64,000 nt of DNA from Trujillonella endophytica (GCF_019799905.1 NZ_JABGCI010000009.1:1-64000); one strand, 5' to 3'; numbered from the stretch's first letter, positions 15,888-24,243 are shown. The notes: generated by a model not told the origin, from the letters alone. Numbers and translations: made by a program.

Positions 15888-16948
15888 GCGTCACCGACAC
15901 CCCGCCCCTGCACTCCCCGGGAGCGGGGGACGCCGCGCCGGACGACCGGACCGCACCCCCGCCGACCCCCACGTCGGCTGCACACGGCGGCGCGGGGGGC
16001 CTGTTCGAGCGGCACGCCCTGCTCCTGCTCCTCGTCGCGGTCGCCGTCTTCTTCTCGGTGCTCCCGGCCAGTGCGGACGTCTTCCCGACCCAGGAGAACC
16101 TGAGCGTGCTGCTGGGGGACCGGGCCACGGTCGCCCTGCTGGCGCTGTCGGTGATCCTGCCGCTGGTCTGCGGCTACTTCGACTTCTCGCTGGGGGCGAT
16201 CGCCGCGGCGTCGTCGGTGCTCACCGCGGGGCTGATGAGCTTCCACGACCTGCCGCTCGGCCTGGCCATGACCGCGGGCATCGGCGTCGGCGTGCTCGTG
16301 GGCGCCGTCAACGGTCTGCTGGTCACCCGGTTCGGGCTCAACTCGTTCGTCACCACGCTCGGCATGGCCACGCTGCTCGGCGGCCTCGTCCAGTGGTACA
16401 CCGGCGGCCAGACGATCCTCGTCGGCCTCGACCCGCGGCTGGCCGAGTTCGGCTCCACGACCCTGCTGGGCATCCCGCAGGTCGTCTACGTCGTCGCGGT
16501 CGTCGCCGCGCTGCTCTGGTACCTGCTGACCCAGACGCCGTTCGGGCGCAGCCTGTACGCGGTCGGTTCCAACCCGCGCTCGGCGGCGCTGGTCGGCATC
16601 CGCGTCCAGCGGTCGGTGTGGACGACGTTCGTGCTCGCCGGCGGCATCGCCGGGCTCTGCGGCGTGCTGTCGCTGGCCCGGGCCGGCTCGGCCACCGCCG
16701 ACCCCGGGACCGGGCTGCTCTTCCCGGCGCTGGCCGCGGCCTTCCTCGGCGCGACCGCCGTCCGTCCCGGTTTCTTCAACGTCGTCGGCACGATGATCGG
16801 CGTGCTGTTCGTGTCGGTCAGCGTCAGCGGCCTGACGCTCGCGGGCGCCGACACCTGGGCCAGCCCGGTGTTCAACGGCGCCGCGCTGCTGGTCGCCGTC
16901 GGCCTCTCCGCCTACCTCGGCCGCAGCCGCGGCATCCGCACGGTCTGA
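15884..16948 (+). CDS. Ribose-type ABC importer permease
   Basis: A 354-residue integral membrane protein with a Pro-rich cytoplasmic N-tail (about 40 residues) and 8-10 hydrophobic helices, including the RbsC-family signature region GAVNGLLVTRFGLNSFVTTL (about residues 142-161) and the loop GSNPRSAALVGIRVQR that contacts the ATPase. A single permease gene implies a homodimeric pore. The ATG overlaps the ATPase stop. Downstream, after 5 bases, comes an IclR regulator, which probably controls this unit or the P450 genes that follow. Confidence 0.92.
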   Translation: MSVTDTPPLHSPGAGDAAPDDRTAPPPTPTSAAHGGAGGLFERHALLLLLVAVAVFFSVLPASADVFPTQENLSVLLGDRATVALLALSVILPLVCGYFDFSLGAIAAASSVLTAGLMSFHDLPLGLAMTAGIGVGVLVGAVNGLLVTRFGLNSFVTTLGMATLLGGLVQWYTGGQTILVGLDPRLAEFGSTTLLGIPQVVYVVAVVAALLWYLLTQTPFGRSLYAVGSNPRSAALVGIRVQRSVWTTFVLAGGIAGLCGVLSLARAGSATADPGTGLLFPALAAAFLGATAVRPGFFNVVGTMIGVLFVSVSVSGLTLAGADTWASPVFNGAALLVAVGLSAYLGRSRGIRTV

Positions 16949-16953
16949 CGGGG

Positions 16954-17709
16954 ATGACCGGCGGGGAGTCGGTCCTCGCGCGGGCCGTCCGCATCCTCGA
17001 GACCCTGACGCCGGACACCCCCGCACTCACCGTCTCCGAGATCGCCCGGCGTTCCGGGCTGCACGTGGCGACGGCGTCGCGGCTCGTGGCGGCGCTGGTC
17101 GACCTGGGCCTGCTGACCCGGCGGGCGGACCGGCGGGTCGCCGTCGGCGTGCGGCTGTGGGAGCTGGCGTCCCGCGCCTCACCGGCCCTGGGCCTGCGAG
17201 AGGCGGCGATGCCGTTCCTCGAGGACCTGCACGCGGTCGTCGGCCACTCGGTGCAGCTGGGCGTGCTCGACGGCGCGGAGGTCATCTTCGTCGAGCGGCT
17301 GACCGCGCCCGGCGCGGTCGTCAACTACACCCGGATCGCCGGCCGGCTGCCGCTGCACGCCTCCTCGTCCGGGATCGTGCTGCTCGCGCACGCGCCCCGG
17401 GAGCTGCAGGAGGAGGTGCTCGCCGGGCCGCTGGAGCGGTTCACCGCGCGGACCGTGACCACCCCGGACCGGCTCCGCGCCCTGCTGGCGGACGCGCGCC
17501 GGCAGGGCGCGGCGGTGCTGCCGGGCCACCTGCACGAGGACGCCGCCGGGGTCGCCGTGCCGGTGCGCGCTCGCGGGGGAGCGGTGGTCGCCGCGCTGTC
17601 CGTCGTCGTCCCGGACGACGGCTCGGCGCACGTGCGGGTGCCGCTGCTGCAGGCCGTGGCGCGGGGGATCGGCCGGACACTGTCCGGCGGCGAGCTCCTC
17701 TCTCGCTGA
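16954..17709 (+). CDS. IclR-family transcriptional regulator
   Basis: A 251-residue regulator with an N-terminal winged helix (LTVSEIARRSGLHVATASRL, about 26-45) and the C-terminal IclR effector domain (SVQLGVLDGAEVIFVERL, LPLHASSSGIVLLAHAP, and the later GVAVPVRARGGAVVAALSV). IclR proteins commonly sense aromatic acids such as protocatechuate or p-hydroxybenzoate. It sits between the ABC importer and the reductase/P450 pair on the same strand, so it is the best local candidate for their control. No clear operator was found. The start at 16954 is only 5 bases from the permease stop. Confidence 0.9.
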   Translation: MTGGESVLARAVRILETLTPDTPALTVSEIARRSGLHVATASRLVAALVDLGLLTRRADRRVAVGVRLWELASRASPALGLREAAMPFLEDLHAVVGHSVQLGVLDGAEVIFVERLTAPGAVVNYTRIAGRLPLHASSSGIVLLAHAPRELQEEVLAGPLERFTARTVTTPDRLRALLADARRQGAAVLPGHLHEDAAGVAVPVRARGGAVVAALSVVVPDDGSAHVRVPLLQAVARGIGRTLSGGELLSR

Positions 17710-17757
17710 GTGAGAGACGGGTTCCCCGGGTGGAACGCGGACCGCACCCTCGCTGCC

Positions 17758-18738
17758 ATGACGAGCACGCAGCGCCTGGCCCCGGTGGCGGCGACGCCGT
17801 CGACCGTCGTCCTGGAGGTCGTGGCCACGACGGTGGCGGCCGAGGACGTCGCCACGGTGACCCTGGCCTCGCCGGACGGCGGCCGGCTCCGGGACTGGAC
17901 GCCCGGCGCGCACGTCGACCTGGTGCTGGGCAACGGCATGACCCGCCAGTACTCCCTCTGCGGCGACCGGTTCGACCCGTTCACCTACACCGTCGGCGTG
18001 CTGCGCGAGCCGGCCGGGCGGGGTGGCTCGGCGTACGTGCACGACGTCCTGGCCCGCGGCGACCGGGTCGGTGTCGGCGGGCCGCGGAACGCCTTCCCGC
18101 TGGTCCCGGCCGACCGCTACCTGTTCGTCGCCGGCGGCATCGGGATCACGCCGCTGCTGCCGATGGTGCACCAGGCGCAGCTGCTCGGCGCCGACTGGCG
18201 GCTGCTCTACGGCGGACGGCGGCGCGCGTCCATGGCCTTCCTCGACCGGCTCGCCGGGTACGGCGGCCGCGTGCAGGTGGTCCCGCAGGACGAGTGCGGC
18301 CTGCTGGACCTGCCGGGCTTCCTCGGGGAGCCGGATGCCGGCACCCGCGTCTACTGCTGCGGCCCCGGCCCGCTGCTGGCCGCGATCGAGGGCGCCTGCG
18401 CCGGCTGGCCACCGCACAGCCTGCGCACCGAGCGGTTCCTGGCCGACCCGCTCGCCGCCCCCGCACGGAGCGCGGCGTTCGAGGTCGAGCTCGCCCGGAC
18501 CGGGACGACGGTCCGCGTCGAGCCGGGCGTCAGCGTGCTGGACGCGGTCGGTGCCGCCGGCGTCGACGTCCTCTCCTCCTGCCGGCAGGGCACCTGCGGC
18601 ACCTGCGAGACGACGGTGCTCGCCGGCCGCCCCGACCACCGCGACTCCCTGCTCGACGACGGCGAGCGGGCCGCCGGGGACTGCATGTACCCCTGCGTCT
18701 CCCGCTCTCTCGACGACCGCCTCGTGCTCGACCTCTGA
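17758..18738 (+). CDS. Phthalate-dioxygenase-type reductase (flavin, NAD and C-terminal 2Fe-2S)
   Basis: A 326-residue electron-transfer protein with the domain order of the PDR/VanB family: flavin domain (RQYSLCG, 64-69), NAD domain (AGGIGITPLLPMV, 125-137; YCCGPGPLL, 199-207), and a C-terminal plant-type ferredoxin with Cys275, Cys280, Cys283 and Cys313 (CRQGTCGTC ... MYPC). It carries electrons from NAD(P)H to an oxygenase. The P450 starts 26 bases downstream, so this is most likely its sole redox partner. The start was set at ATG 17758; an in-frame GTG at 17710, directly after the IclR stop, is possible but adds an unlike segment. Confidence 0.9.
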   Translation: MTSTQRLAPVAATPSTVVLEVVATTVAAEDVATVTLASPDGGRLRDWTPGAHVDLVLGNGMTRQYSLCGDRFDPFTYTVGVLREPAGRGGSAYVHDVLARGDRVGVGGPRNAFPLVPADRYLFVAGGIGITPLLPMVHQAQLLGADWRLLYGGRRRASMAFLDRLAGYGGRVQVVPQDECGLLDLPGFLGEPDAGTRVYCCGPGPLLAAIEGACAGWPPHSLRTERFLADPLAAPARSAAFEVELARTGTTVRVEPGVSVLDAVGAAGVDVLSSCRQGTCGTCETTVLAGRPDHRDSLLDDGERAAGDCMYPCVSRSLDDRLVLDL

Positions 18739-18764
18739 GCGCCCGACCCGAACCGGAGCGACCC

Positions 18765-19970
18765 GTGACCGCCACCGCCGTCCCCGCGCTGCCCGCCACC
18801 GGCGCCGACCCGTTCTCGCACGAGGTCCTCGAGGACCCGCTGCCGCTGCACGAGCAGCTCCGCGCGGCCGGACCGGTGGTCTACCTGTCGCGCTACGACA
18901 CGTATGCGCTCGCCCGCTACGAGGAGGTCCGGTCGGCACTGGTCGACTGGCAGGACTTCTCCTCGGCGGCCGGCGTGGGGCTGGCCAACTTCCGGCACGA
19001 GGAGCCGTGGCGGCCGCCGAGCCTGCTGCTGGAGGCCGATCCGCCCCGGCACGACGCCCCGCGCCGGGTGCTCACCACGGTGCTCGGCCCGCGCGCGCTG
19101 CGGAGGCTGCGCGAGGACTGGCACGCCGACGCCGAGGCGCTGGTCGACGCCGTGCTCGCCGGAGGCCGCACGTTCGACGCGGCGACCGCCCTCGCGGGGG
19201 CCTTCCCCCTGCGGGTGTTCCCCGACGCCGTCGGCCTGCCTGCCGAGGGGCGGGAGAACCTGCTGCCCTACGGCGACCACGCGTTCAACGCCTTCGGGCC
19301 GCCCAACGACCTCGTCGCGAAGGGGTCGCCGCGGGTGGCCGAGCTCTCGGCGTGGGTGGCCTCGCGCTGCGCGCGCGAGGCGCTCACCGACGACGGCTTC
19401 GGCGCGCAGATCTGGGCGGCCGCCGACCGGGGTGACATCACGCCGGCGATGGCGCCGCTGGTGGTGCGGTCGCTGCTGACGGCCGGCGTCGACACGACCG
19501 TGCACGGCATCTCCGCCGTCCTGTACGCGTTCGCGACCCACCCGGAGCAGTGGCAGCGGCTGCGTGCGGAGCCGGAGCTGGCGCGGGTGGCGTTCGACGA
19601 GGCGGTGCGCTGGGAGTCACCGGTGCAGACGTTCTTCCGGACGGCGACCCGGGACGTGGAGGTCGGCGGCGTCGTCGTCCCGGACGGCCGGAAGATCCTC
19701 ATGTTCCTCGCCGCGGCGAACCGGGACCCGCGCCGGTGGACCGACCCGGATGCGTTCGACCTGTCCCGGGACCCGTCCGGGCACGTCGGCTTCGGGTTCG
19801 GCATCCACCAGTGCGTCGGCCAGCACGTCGCCCGGCTGGAGGCCGAGGCGCTGATGACCGCGCTCGCCGCCCGGGTGGAGCGGATCGAGCTCGCCGGACC
19901 CCCGCGGCGGCACCACAACAACACGCTGCGGGCCTTCGCGAGCATCCCGCTGCGGGTCACCCCGGCCTGA
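18765..19970 (+). CDS. Cytochrome P450, CYP199A-like (4-methoxybenzoate-type O-demethylase)
   Basis: A 401-residue soluble P450. Heme loop FGFGIHQCVG with Cys350, E-x-x-R at 279-282 (EAVR), and I-helix AGVDTT (240-245). Recall of CYP199A4 from Rhodopseudomonas gives a near-continuous match, including LRAAGPVVYLSRY, GVGLANF and PWRPPSLLLEADPP. The residues that hold the benzoate carboxylate in CYP199A4 (Arg92, Ser95, Arg243, Ser244) correspond to Arg83, Ser86, Arg235 and Ser236 here. So a para-substituted benzoate is the likely substrate, with oxidation at the para group. The GTG start at 18765 follows CCGGAGCG. The paired reductase is of phthalate type rather than a separate ferredoxin system. 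Confidence 0.9.
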   Translation: MTATAVPALPATGADPFSHEVLEDPLPLHEQLRAAGPVVYLSRYDTYALARYEEVRSALVDWQDFSSAAGVGLANFRHEEPWRPPSLLLEADPPRHDAPRRVLTTVLGPRALRRLREDWHADAEALVDAVLAGGRTFDAATALAGAFPLRVFPDAVGLPAEGRENLLPYGDHAFNAFGPPNDLVAKGSPRVAELSAWVASRCAREALTDDGFGAQIWAAADRGDITPAMAPLVVRSLLTAGVDTTVHGISAVLYAFATHPEQWQRLRAEPELARVAFDEAVRWESPVQTFFRTATRDVEVGGVVVPDGRKILMFLAAANRDPRRWTDPDAFDLSRDPSGHVGFGFGIHQCVGQHVARLEAEALMTALAARVERIELAGPPRRHHNNTLRAFASIPLRVTPA

Positions 19971-20038
19971 GGCGGCCGGGCCGCGGCTCGGCCAGGATGG
20001 CGGTGCGGCCGCGCCGGCGGCCCGCCGAGGAGGTGCGC

Positions 20039-20854
20039 ATGACCGGGGCCCGGGACTGGACGCTCGACGGATCGGGCGGGCGGCTGGCCGCCCGCACGTG
20101 GGAGGGGGAGGGCGATCCCCGCCACGTCGCGCTCCTCTCGCACGGCTACGGCGAGCACGCCGGCCGCTACGAGCACGTGGCGGCGGCGCTGGTCGAGCGC
20201 GGCGCGGTCGTGTACGCCGTCGACCACATGGGCCACGGCCGCAGCGAGGGCGAGCGGGTGCTGTTCACCGACGTTGAGGCCGTCGTCGACGACCTGCACG
20301 CCGTCGACGAGCGGGCCCGTCAGGAGCACCCGGACCTGCCCGTCGCCCTGATCGGGCACTCGATGGGCGGGCTGATCGCGGCCCGGTACGCGCAGCGGTA
20401 CGGCGACACCCTGGCCGCGCTGGTGCTGTCCGGGCCGGTCGTGGGGGAGTGGGCGGCGGCCGAGGCGCTGCTGGCCCTGCCCGAGCTGCCCGACGACCCG
20501 CTCGACAGCACGACCCTCTCCCGGGACCCGGCGGTGGGGGGGGCCTACGAGGCCGACCCGCTGGTCTGGCACGGACCGTTCAAGCGGCCGATGCTCGAGG
20601 CCTGGCAGCGGGCGCTGGCGGCGATCGCGTCGGGCCCGGACCTGGGCGAGCTCCCGCTGCTGTGGGTGCACGGCGCCGACGACCGGCTGGTGCCGGTGGA
20701 GGGCAGCCGCTCCGGCATCGCCCACCTGGGCGGCGGCCGGCACGAGGAGCGGATCTACCCCGGCGCGCAGCACGAGGTCTTCAACGAGACCAACGCCGAG
20801 GAGGTCCTGGCGGACGTGACCGCGTTCCTCGACCGCGCGCTGATCCGGTGGTGA
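20039..20854 (+). CDS. Alpha/beta hydrolase (monoacylglycerol lipase-like)
   Basis: A 271-residue serine hydrolase of the lysophospholipase/monoglyceride lipase type: HGYGEHAGRYEHVA (oxyanion, about 35-48), DHMGHGRSEG, nucleophile elbow GHSMGGLIAARY, Asp in VHGADDRLVP and His in YPGAQHEVFNE. Probably cytoplasmic; no signal peptide. An AGGAGG-like site (GAGGAGGTG) lies just upstream of ATG 20039. Its stop overlaps the GTG start of arr by 4 bases, so the two are co-translated although no functional link is known. The ester substrate is unknown. Confidence 0.88.
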   Translation: MTGARDWTLDGSGGRLAARTWEGEGDPRHVALLSHGYGEHAGRYEHVAAALVERGAVVYAVDHMGHGRSEGERVLFTDVEAVVDDLHAVDERARQEHPDLPVALIGHSMGGLIAARYAQRYGDTLAALVLSGPVVGEWAAAEALLALPELPDDPLDSTTLSRDPAVGGAYEADPLVWHGPFKRPMLEAWQRALAAIASGPDLGELPLLWVHGADDRLVPVEGSRSGIAHLGGGRHEERIYPGAQHEVFNETNAEEVLADVTAFLDRALIRW

Positions 20855-21432
20855 CGGGCGAGGAGAGCACCGCCCACGTCCCGGTGACCTACGAGCAGTG
20901 CGCCCACGTCGCCGGCCCGTTCTTCCACGGGACGGCGGCCGTGTTCGCCGCCGGCGACGAGCTGGTCCCCGGCCACGGCTCCAACTTCCAGCAGGGCCGG
21001 GTGTCGAACAACGTCTACTCCACCTCGCTGGTGAGCACGGCCGCCTGGGGTGCGCAGCTGGCGACCGCGCTGGCCGGCAGCGGGGACCGCGGCCACGTCT
21101 ACGTCGTGGAGCCCCTGGGGCCCTTCGAGGACGACCCGAACGTCACCGACAAGCGGTTCCCGGGCAACCCCACGGAGTCCTACCGGACCCGCTCCCCGCT
21201 GCGCGTCGTCGGCGAGCTGGAGGAGTGGGAGGCGCACAGCCCGGAGGCGGTGCAGGGGATGCTCGACAGCCTGGCCCGGATGCGCGAGCAGGGGCTCGAC
21301 GTCATCGAGGACTGGTCAGCCCCGCTGCCAGACGACCTGCAGCTCGTTGCGCTGGCCGAACCGCTCGAGGTGCGAACCGACGACGGACTCGACGCGCTCG
21401 AGCCCCTCGGGTCCCGGCGCGGTGGCCAGTAG
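20851..21432 (+). CDS. arr: Rifampin ADP-ribosyltransferase, with C-terminal extension
   Basis: Arr inactivates rifamycins by transferring ADP-ribose from NAD+ to the C23 hydroxyl. The catalytic body (about residues 8-153) is clear: His26 in PFFHGT, Tyr56 in NNVYST, and GPFEDDPNVTDKRFPGNPT (90-108) with the family's acidic residues. Typical Arr is about 140 residues; this one is 193, because the frame runs about 39 residues past the normal end (LDVIED) into sequence that overlaps the 3' end of the convergent DUF2218 gene by 117 bases. The tail is probably non-homologous read-through. GTG start overlaps the hydrolase stop. Confidence 0.88.
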   Translation: MTGEESTAHVPVTYEQCAHVAGPFFHGTAAVFAAGDELVPGHGSNFQQGRVSNNVYSTSLVSTAAWGAQLATALAGSGDRGHVYVVEPLGPFEDDPNVTDKRFPGNPTESYRTRSPLRVVGELEEWEAHSPEAVQGMLDSLARMREQGLDVIEDWSAPLPDDLQLVALAEPLEVRTDDGLDALEPLGSRRGGQ

Positions 21433-21621
21433 CTCGAGGCTGCCCTCGTGCGAGCGCAGCAGGCAGTCGCCGACGGCGAGCACGATGCGGATGCCGTCGG
21501 CCTCCTCGCGGATCTCGCTGCGCCGGCCCAGGTGCGCGGCCAGTTGCTTGGCGTAGCGCCCGGGCGTCGCGGTGGCGACGTCCGCGCGGGCGGTCAGGGG
21601 TGCGGTGGGGGAGTCAGTCAC
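21316..21621 (-). CDS. DUF2218 domain protein
   Basis: A 101-residue protein of the DUF2218 family, small actinobacterial proteins of unknown biochemical role. Recognisable features are the start TARADVATATPGRYAKQLAAHLG, the central basic stretch GRRSEIREE, and LLRSHEGSLELLATA. No membrane segment or signal. The GTG at 21621 overlaps the stop of the upstream PadR regulator by 8 bases, so the two are co-translated; this pairing suggests a sensor or effector linked to PadR control. The 3' end overlaps the extended arr frame on the other strand. Confidence 0.82.
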   Translation of the reverse strand: MTDSPTAPLTARADVATATPGRYAKQLAAHLGRRSEIREEADGIRIVLAVGDCLLRSHEGSLELLATAPGPEGLERVESVVGSHLERFGQRNELQVVWQRG

Positions 21622-22207
21622 GGGGGGCCTCCGGGGCGTCGGCGAGGAGCAGGTAGAGGGAGCGGCGGGCCTCGGTGAGGACCTGGGCCGCCTTGGCGAG
21701 CTGGGCGTCGTCGCCGGTGCGGCCGACCTGGCGGGCGGCCTCGTGCAGCTGCACCAGCAGGCCGCGCAGGTCCGCACCGGGACCGGCGGCGTCGGTGCCG
21801 GCGAACGGGTCGGCCCAGGCCGCGCGGCGCTCCTCGACGTGGGCGCGGCCGGACTCGGTGAGAGTGACCAGCTTGCGGCCGGACTCGGCCGTCACGACGA
21901 CCAGGCCCTCGTCCTCGAGCTGGCTGATGGTCGGGTAGATGGCGCCCGGGCTGGGCGTCCACCGGCCGCCGCTGCGCTCGGCGATCGCCTGCATGAGCTG
22001 GTAGCCGTGCATCGGCTGCTCGGCGAGCAGCTGCAGGACCGCGGTGCGGACGTCGCCGCGCGGGCGCCGTCCCCGCCCGCCGGAGTGCGGGCCGCCGCGG
22101 TGCTGGCCGAACGCCTCGCCGCGGCCGGGGTGGCCGCCGCGGGGGTGGTGGAGACGGGAGCCGGGGGTCCGGCCGTCGCGTCCGCGCATGGGGTGCATCG
22201 GGTGCAT
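21614..22207 (-). CDS. PadR-family transcriptional regulator
   Basis: A 197-residue regulator. After a Met/His/Gly/Arg-rich N-tail (about 50 residues), the PadR winged helix is plain: DVRTAVLQLLAEQPMHGYQL, RSGGRWTPSPGAIYPTISQL and the wing LVVVTAESGRKLVTLTESG. The C-terminal helices (about 130-190) should form the dimer. The His-rich N-tail could bind metal, but that is speculative. It lies 30 bases from a perfect 16-bp palindrome that overlaps its own promoter region, so autoregulation is likely. Co-translated with the DUF2218 gene. Confidence 0.9.
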   Translation of the reverse strand: MHPMHPMRGRDGRTPGSRLHHPRGGHPGRGEAFGQHRGGPHSGGRGRRPRGDVRTAVLQLLAEQPMHGYQLMQAIAERSGGRWTPSPGAIYPTISQLEDEGLVVVTAESGRKLVTLTESGRAHVEERRAAWADPFAGTDAAGPGADLRGLLVQLHEAARQVGRTGDDAQLAKAAQVLTEARRSLYLLLADAPEAPRD

Positions 22208-22236
22208 GGTGTTCCTCCTGGGATATCGGATGACAG

Positions 22237-22252
22237 TAACGATATATCGTTA
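22237..22252. promoter_or_regulatory. Perfect 16-bp palindrome, probable PadR operator
   Basis: TAACGATATATCGTTA is its own reverse complement and is strikingly AT-rich for this genome. It sits 30-45 bases upstream of the PadR start codon, where a -10 region is expected, so a bound repressor would block the promoter. The flanks (ACAG / CCGT) extend the dyad weakly. Confidence 0.75.
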
Positions 22253-22368
22253 CCGTCATACGTCAAGGGTGTCGACGGTCCGCGATCCAGCAGCGACGTC
22301 GGACCGGCGTGTGCGCCCAGGCCGCGCTCGGGGGTTCGGAGCGCGGCCTCAGCGCACACACTCGTGCC

Positions 22369-22572
22369 GTGAGCGACAGAGAGATGGTCATCCACGTCCC
22401 GGACCACAGCCTGAGCCTGAGCAGGGTGGACGACGCGGTCGTCGACGCCTTCCTCGACTGGTTCAAGCGCGCGGGGCCGGACGAGGTGTACGAGGTCGCG
22501 TCGGGCCAGGACCAGTCGACCTACGTGCAGAAGCGCAACATCACCCAGGTGCGCGTGAACCCGCACCGGTAG
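22369..22572 (+). CDS. Small hypothetical protein (67 aa)
   Basis: An unrecognised 67-residue frame with a plausible, non-repetitive, acidic composition: VIHVPDHSLSLSRVDDAVVD, then an amphipathic stretch DAFLDWFKRAGPDEVYEVAS. No signal peptide or membrane segment. Start is either GTG 22369 or ATG 22384. It is the only open coding-like frame between the PadR promoter and the decayed LysR remnant. Moderate to low confidence that it is expressed. Confidence 0.45.
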   Translation: MSDREMVIHVPDHSLSLSRVDDAVVDAFLDWFKRAGPDEVYEVASGQDQSTYVQKRNITQVRVNPHR

Positions 22573-22574
22573 CC

Positions 22575-23012
22575 GGCCGGCCGGCCCCGTACGAGCGCGA
22601 CGAACGGCTCGAGCGCCGGCGGGGGACCGGCCGCCCACCAGGCCAGGTGGACCTCGACCGGTGCGGCGTCGCGCACCGGGCGGTAGACCACGCCCGGGCG
22701 GCGGTGCTGTGCCGCCGTCGCCTCGGTGGTGATGCCGACGGCCTCGCCCGCGGCGATCACGGTGAGCCACTCGTCGACCCCGCGGACGGTCCGGGTGGCG
22801 GGCGCGCCGGAGCCCGCCCCCAGGTGCTCGGTCGTCGTCCCGGTGAGCCCGTCGACGGCGACGGTGCGGCGGCGAGGTCCGCCAGCCGCAGGCTCCGGCG
22901 GCCGGCCAGCGGGTCGTCCGCGGCGAGCGCGGCCGACCGCCGCTCGGTGCCGAGCAGCGCGGTGCGCAGCCGTGGCTCGGGGACGGGCCGGCGCAGGACG
23001 GCGACCCGGTCC
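22575..23012 (-). pseudogene. LysR regulator remnant, C-terminal domain only
   Basis: The minus strand reads as the effector domain of a LysR regulator in two frames: DRVAVLRRPVPEPRLRTALL ... AADDPLAGRRSLRLADLAA, then, after a frameshift near 22860-22875, TVAVDGLTGTT ... VDEWLTVIAAGEAVGITTEA and VYRPVRDAAPVEVHLAWW. The DNA-binding N-terminus and the native stop are absent. It abuts the truncated EamA transporter on the opposite strand, so both genes lost their 5' halves. Confidence 0.75.
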
Positions 23013-23437
23013 GGCCAGCGACGTCGTCGGTCTGGCGACCGGCGCCCTCGCCGGCTGCTGCTGGGCGGCGTACATCCTGCGCAGCCGCCTCGCCGGCGCC
23101 GGGCTGCCGGGGCTGCAGGCGCCCGCGGTGGCGTCGGCGCTGTGCGCGCTCGGCCACCTGCCCGTGCTGGTGGTGCTGTCCTGGCAGGGCCGGCTCACCG
23201 GCGCGCCCCTGCTCGCGGCGATGGCCGCCGGTGTGCTCTCGGCCGCGGTGCCCTACGCGGCGGACCTGGCCGCACTCGTGGGGATGGTCCTGCTGGGGCA
23301 GTTCCTCGCCGTCCCCGTGCGGATCGGCATCGGCGTCGTCGTCCTCGCGAACGTGGCGGCCCTCGCCGGCGCCGCCGGACGCACGAGCGGCGCCACCCCC
23401 GCGGAGGTGGCGCCGCTCCGAGCCGAGGTCAGTCGCC
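23013..23437 (+). pseudogene. EamA/DMT-family transporter remnant
   Basis: The plus strand encodes the C-terminal half of a drug/metabolite transporter: GLATGALAGCCWAAYILRSR, then hydrophobic helices and VLSAAVPYAADLAALVGMVL, GIGVVVLANVAALAGAAG. The N-terminal five helices are missing, and the segment between AADLAAL and VGMVLLGQ is shortened by about one helix compared with the family. The left edge coincides with the left-out start of the LysR remnant. Not functional as a transporter. Confidence 0.7.
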
Positions 23438-23986
23438 GTCCCCGCCCCGGGGGCCGTGCCCACCGCGCCCGCCGCCGAGGTCGGTGCTGTCCACCCGCTC
23501 GGTGACCCGCTCCTCCAGGTCGGCCAGCCGCTCGTCGGCCTCCTCCCGGGTGAGGTCGCCGTCGGTCACCGCCTGCTCGATGCGGTCGGTCTGGGCCTGG
23601 ACGAGGGCGGCGACCAGCTCGTCCACCGCGACGCCCTGCGCCTCGGCGACGGTCGCCAGGCTGGCGTCGTCGGCCTCCAGTGCGGTCCGCAGCTCGTCCT
23701 CGGTCATGCCGAGGGTCTCCGCGGCGGTCGACAGGCCGAGTCCTCCGCCGCCGCGCGGACCGTGGCTGCCGATGCCGGCGTCGTCCAGGGTGCTGGCGAC
23801 CTCGTCGGCCTGCTCCTGGGTGATCGAGCCGTCGTCGACCAGGCCGGCGAGCGCGTCCCGGATGCGGTCCTCCGACGAGGCGCCCGCGGCCGGGGTGTCG
23901 TCGTCGGCCAGTGCGGGCAGGGCGACGCCGAGACCGGCCAGGGTCAGCGCCCCGGTGGCGCCGGCGATGATCAGCTTCTTGCGCAC
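23429..23986 (-). CDS. Secreted hypothetical protein, acidic helical
   Basis: A 185-residue exported protein of unknown function. A classical signal peptide ([19 protein letters not shown], cleavage probably after ALPALA near residue 27) precedes an acidic body with two similar helical segments, [20 protein letters not shown] and [20 protein letters not shown], each of the pattern helix-DG-S/LT-x-EEA, and a Gly-rich C-tail ([15 protein letters not shown]). The repeated xDG-T-xEQA pattern is common in actinobacterial secreted proteins of no known role. GTG start at 23986 with AGGAGG six bases upstream. Its 3' end touches the EamA remnant. Confidence 0.75.
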   Translation of the reverse strand: MRKKLIIAGATGALTLAGLGVALPALADDDTPAAGASSEDRIRDALAGLVDDGSITQEQADEVASTLDDAGIGSHGPRGGGGLGLSTAAETLGMTEDELRTALEADDASLATVAEAQGVAVDELVAALVQAQTDRIEQAVTDGDLTREEADERLADLEERVTERVDSTDLGGGRGGHGPRGGDGD

Positions 23987-24243
23987 GATGTCCTCCTGTC
24001 GGCCGGACCGTCCAGCCGTCGATCCCGAATCTCGGTGCCGCGCCTGTGCAGGAGCTGGCACGCGGCCGTGGCGCACCTGTGGAGGCGGCGCGGACCACAC
24101 GCCGCCCGCCGGCGTGCCCGTGCTCTGCCCACCGGTGCCGGCAGAGCACGGACGTCCGCAGACCACAGCTCCCGCCCAGGGAACTCCCGGGTCGCTCCGA
24201 GGAACGGCGGGGACCGTCGCTCCCGGAGGAGAGGGGAGCCGGC

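Noticed and set aside
17698-17716. CTCTCGCTGAGTGAGAG dyad after the IclR stop
   Set aside because: Only five arm bases pair cleanly; too weak for an operator or terminator call.
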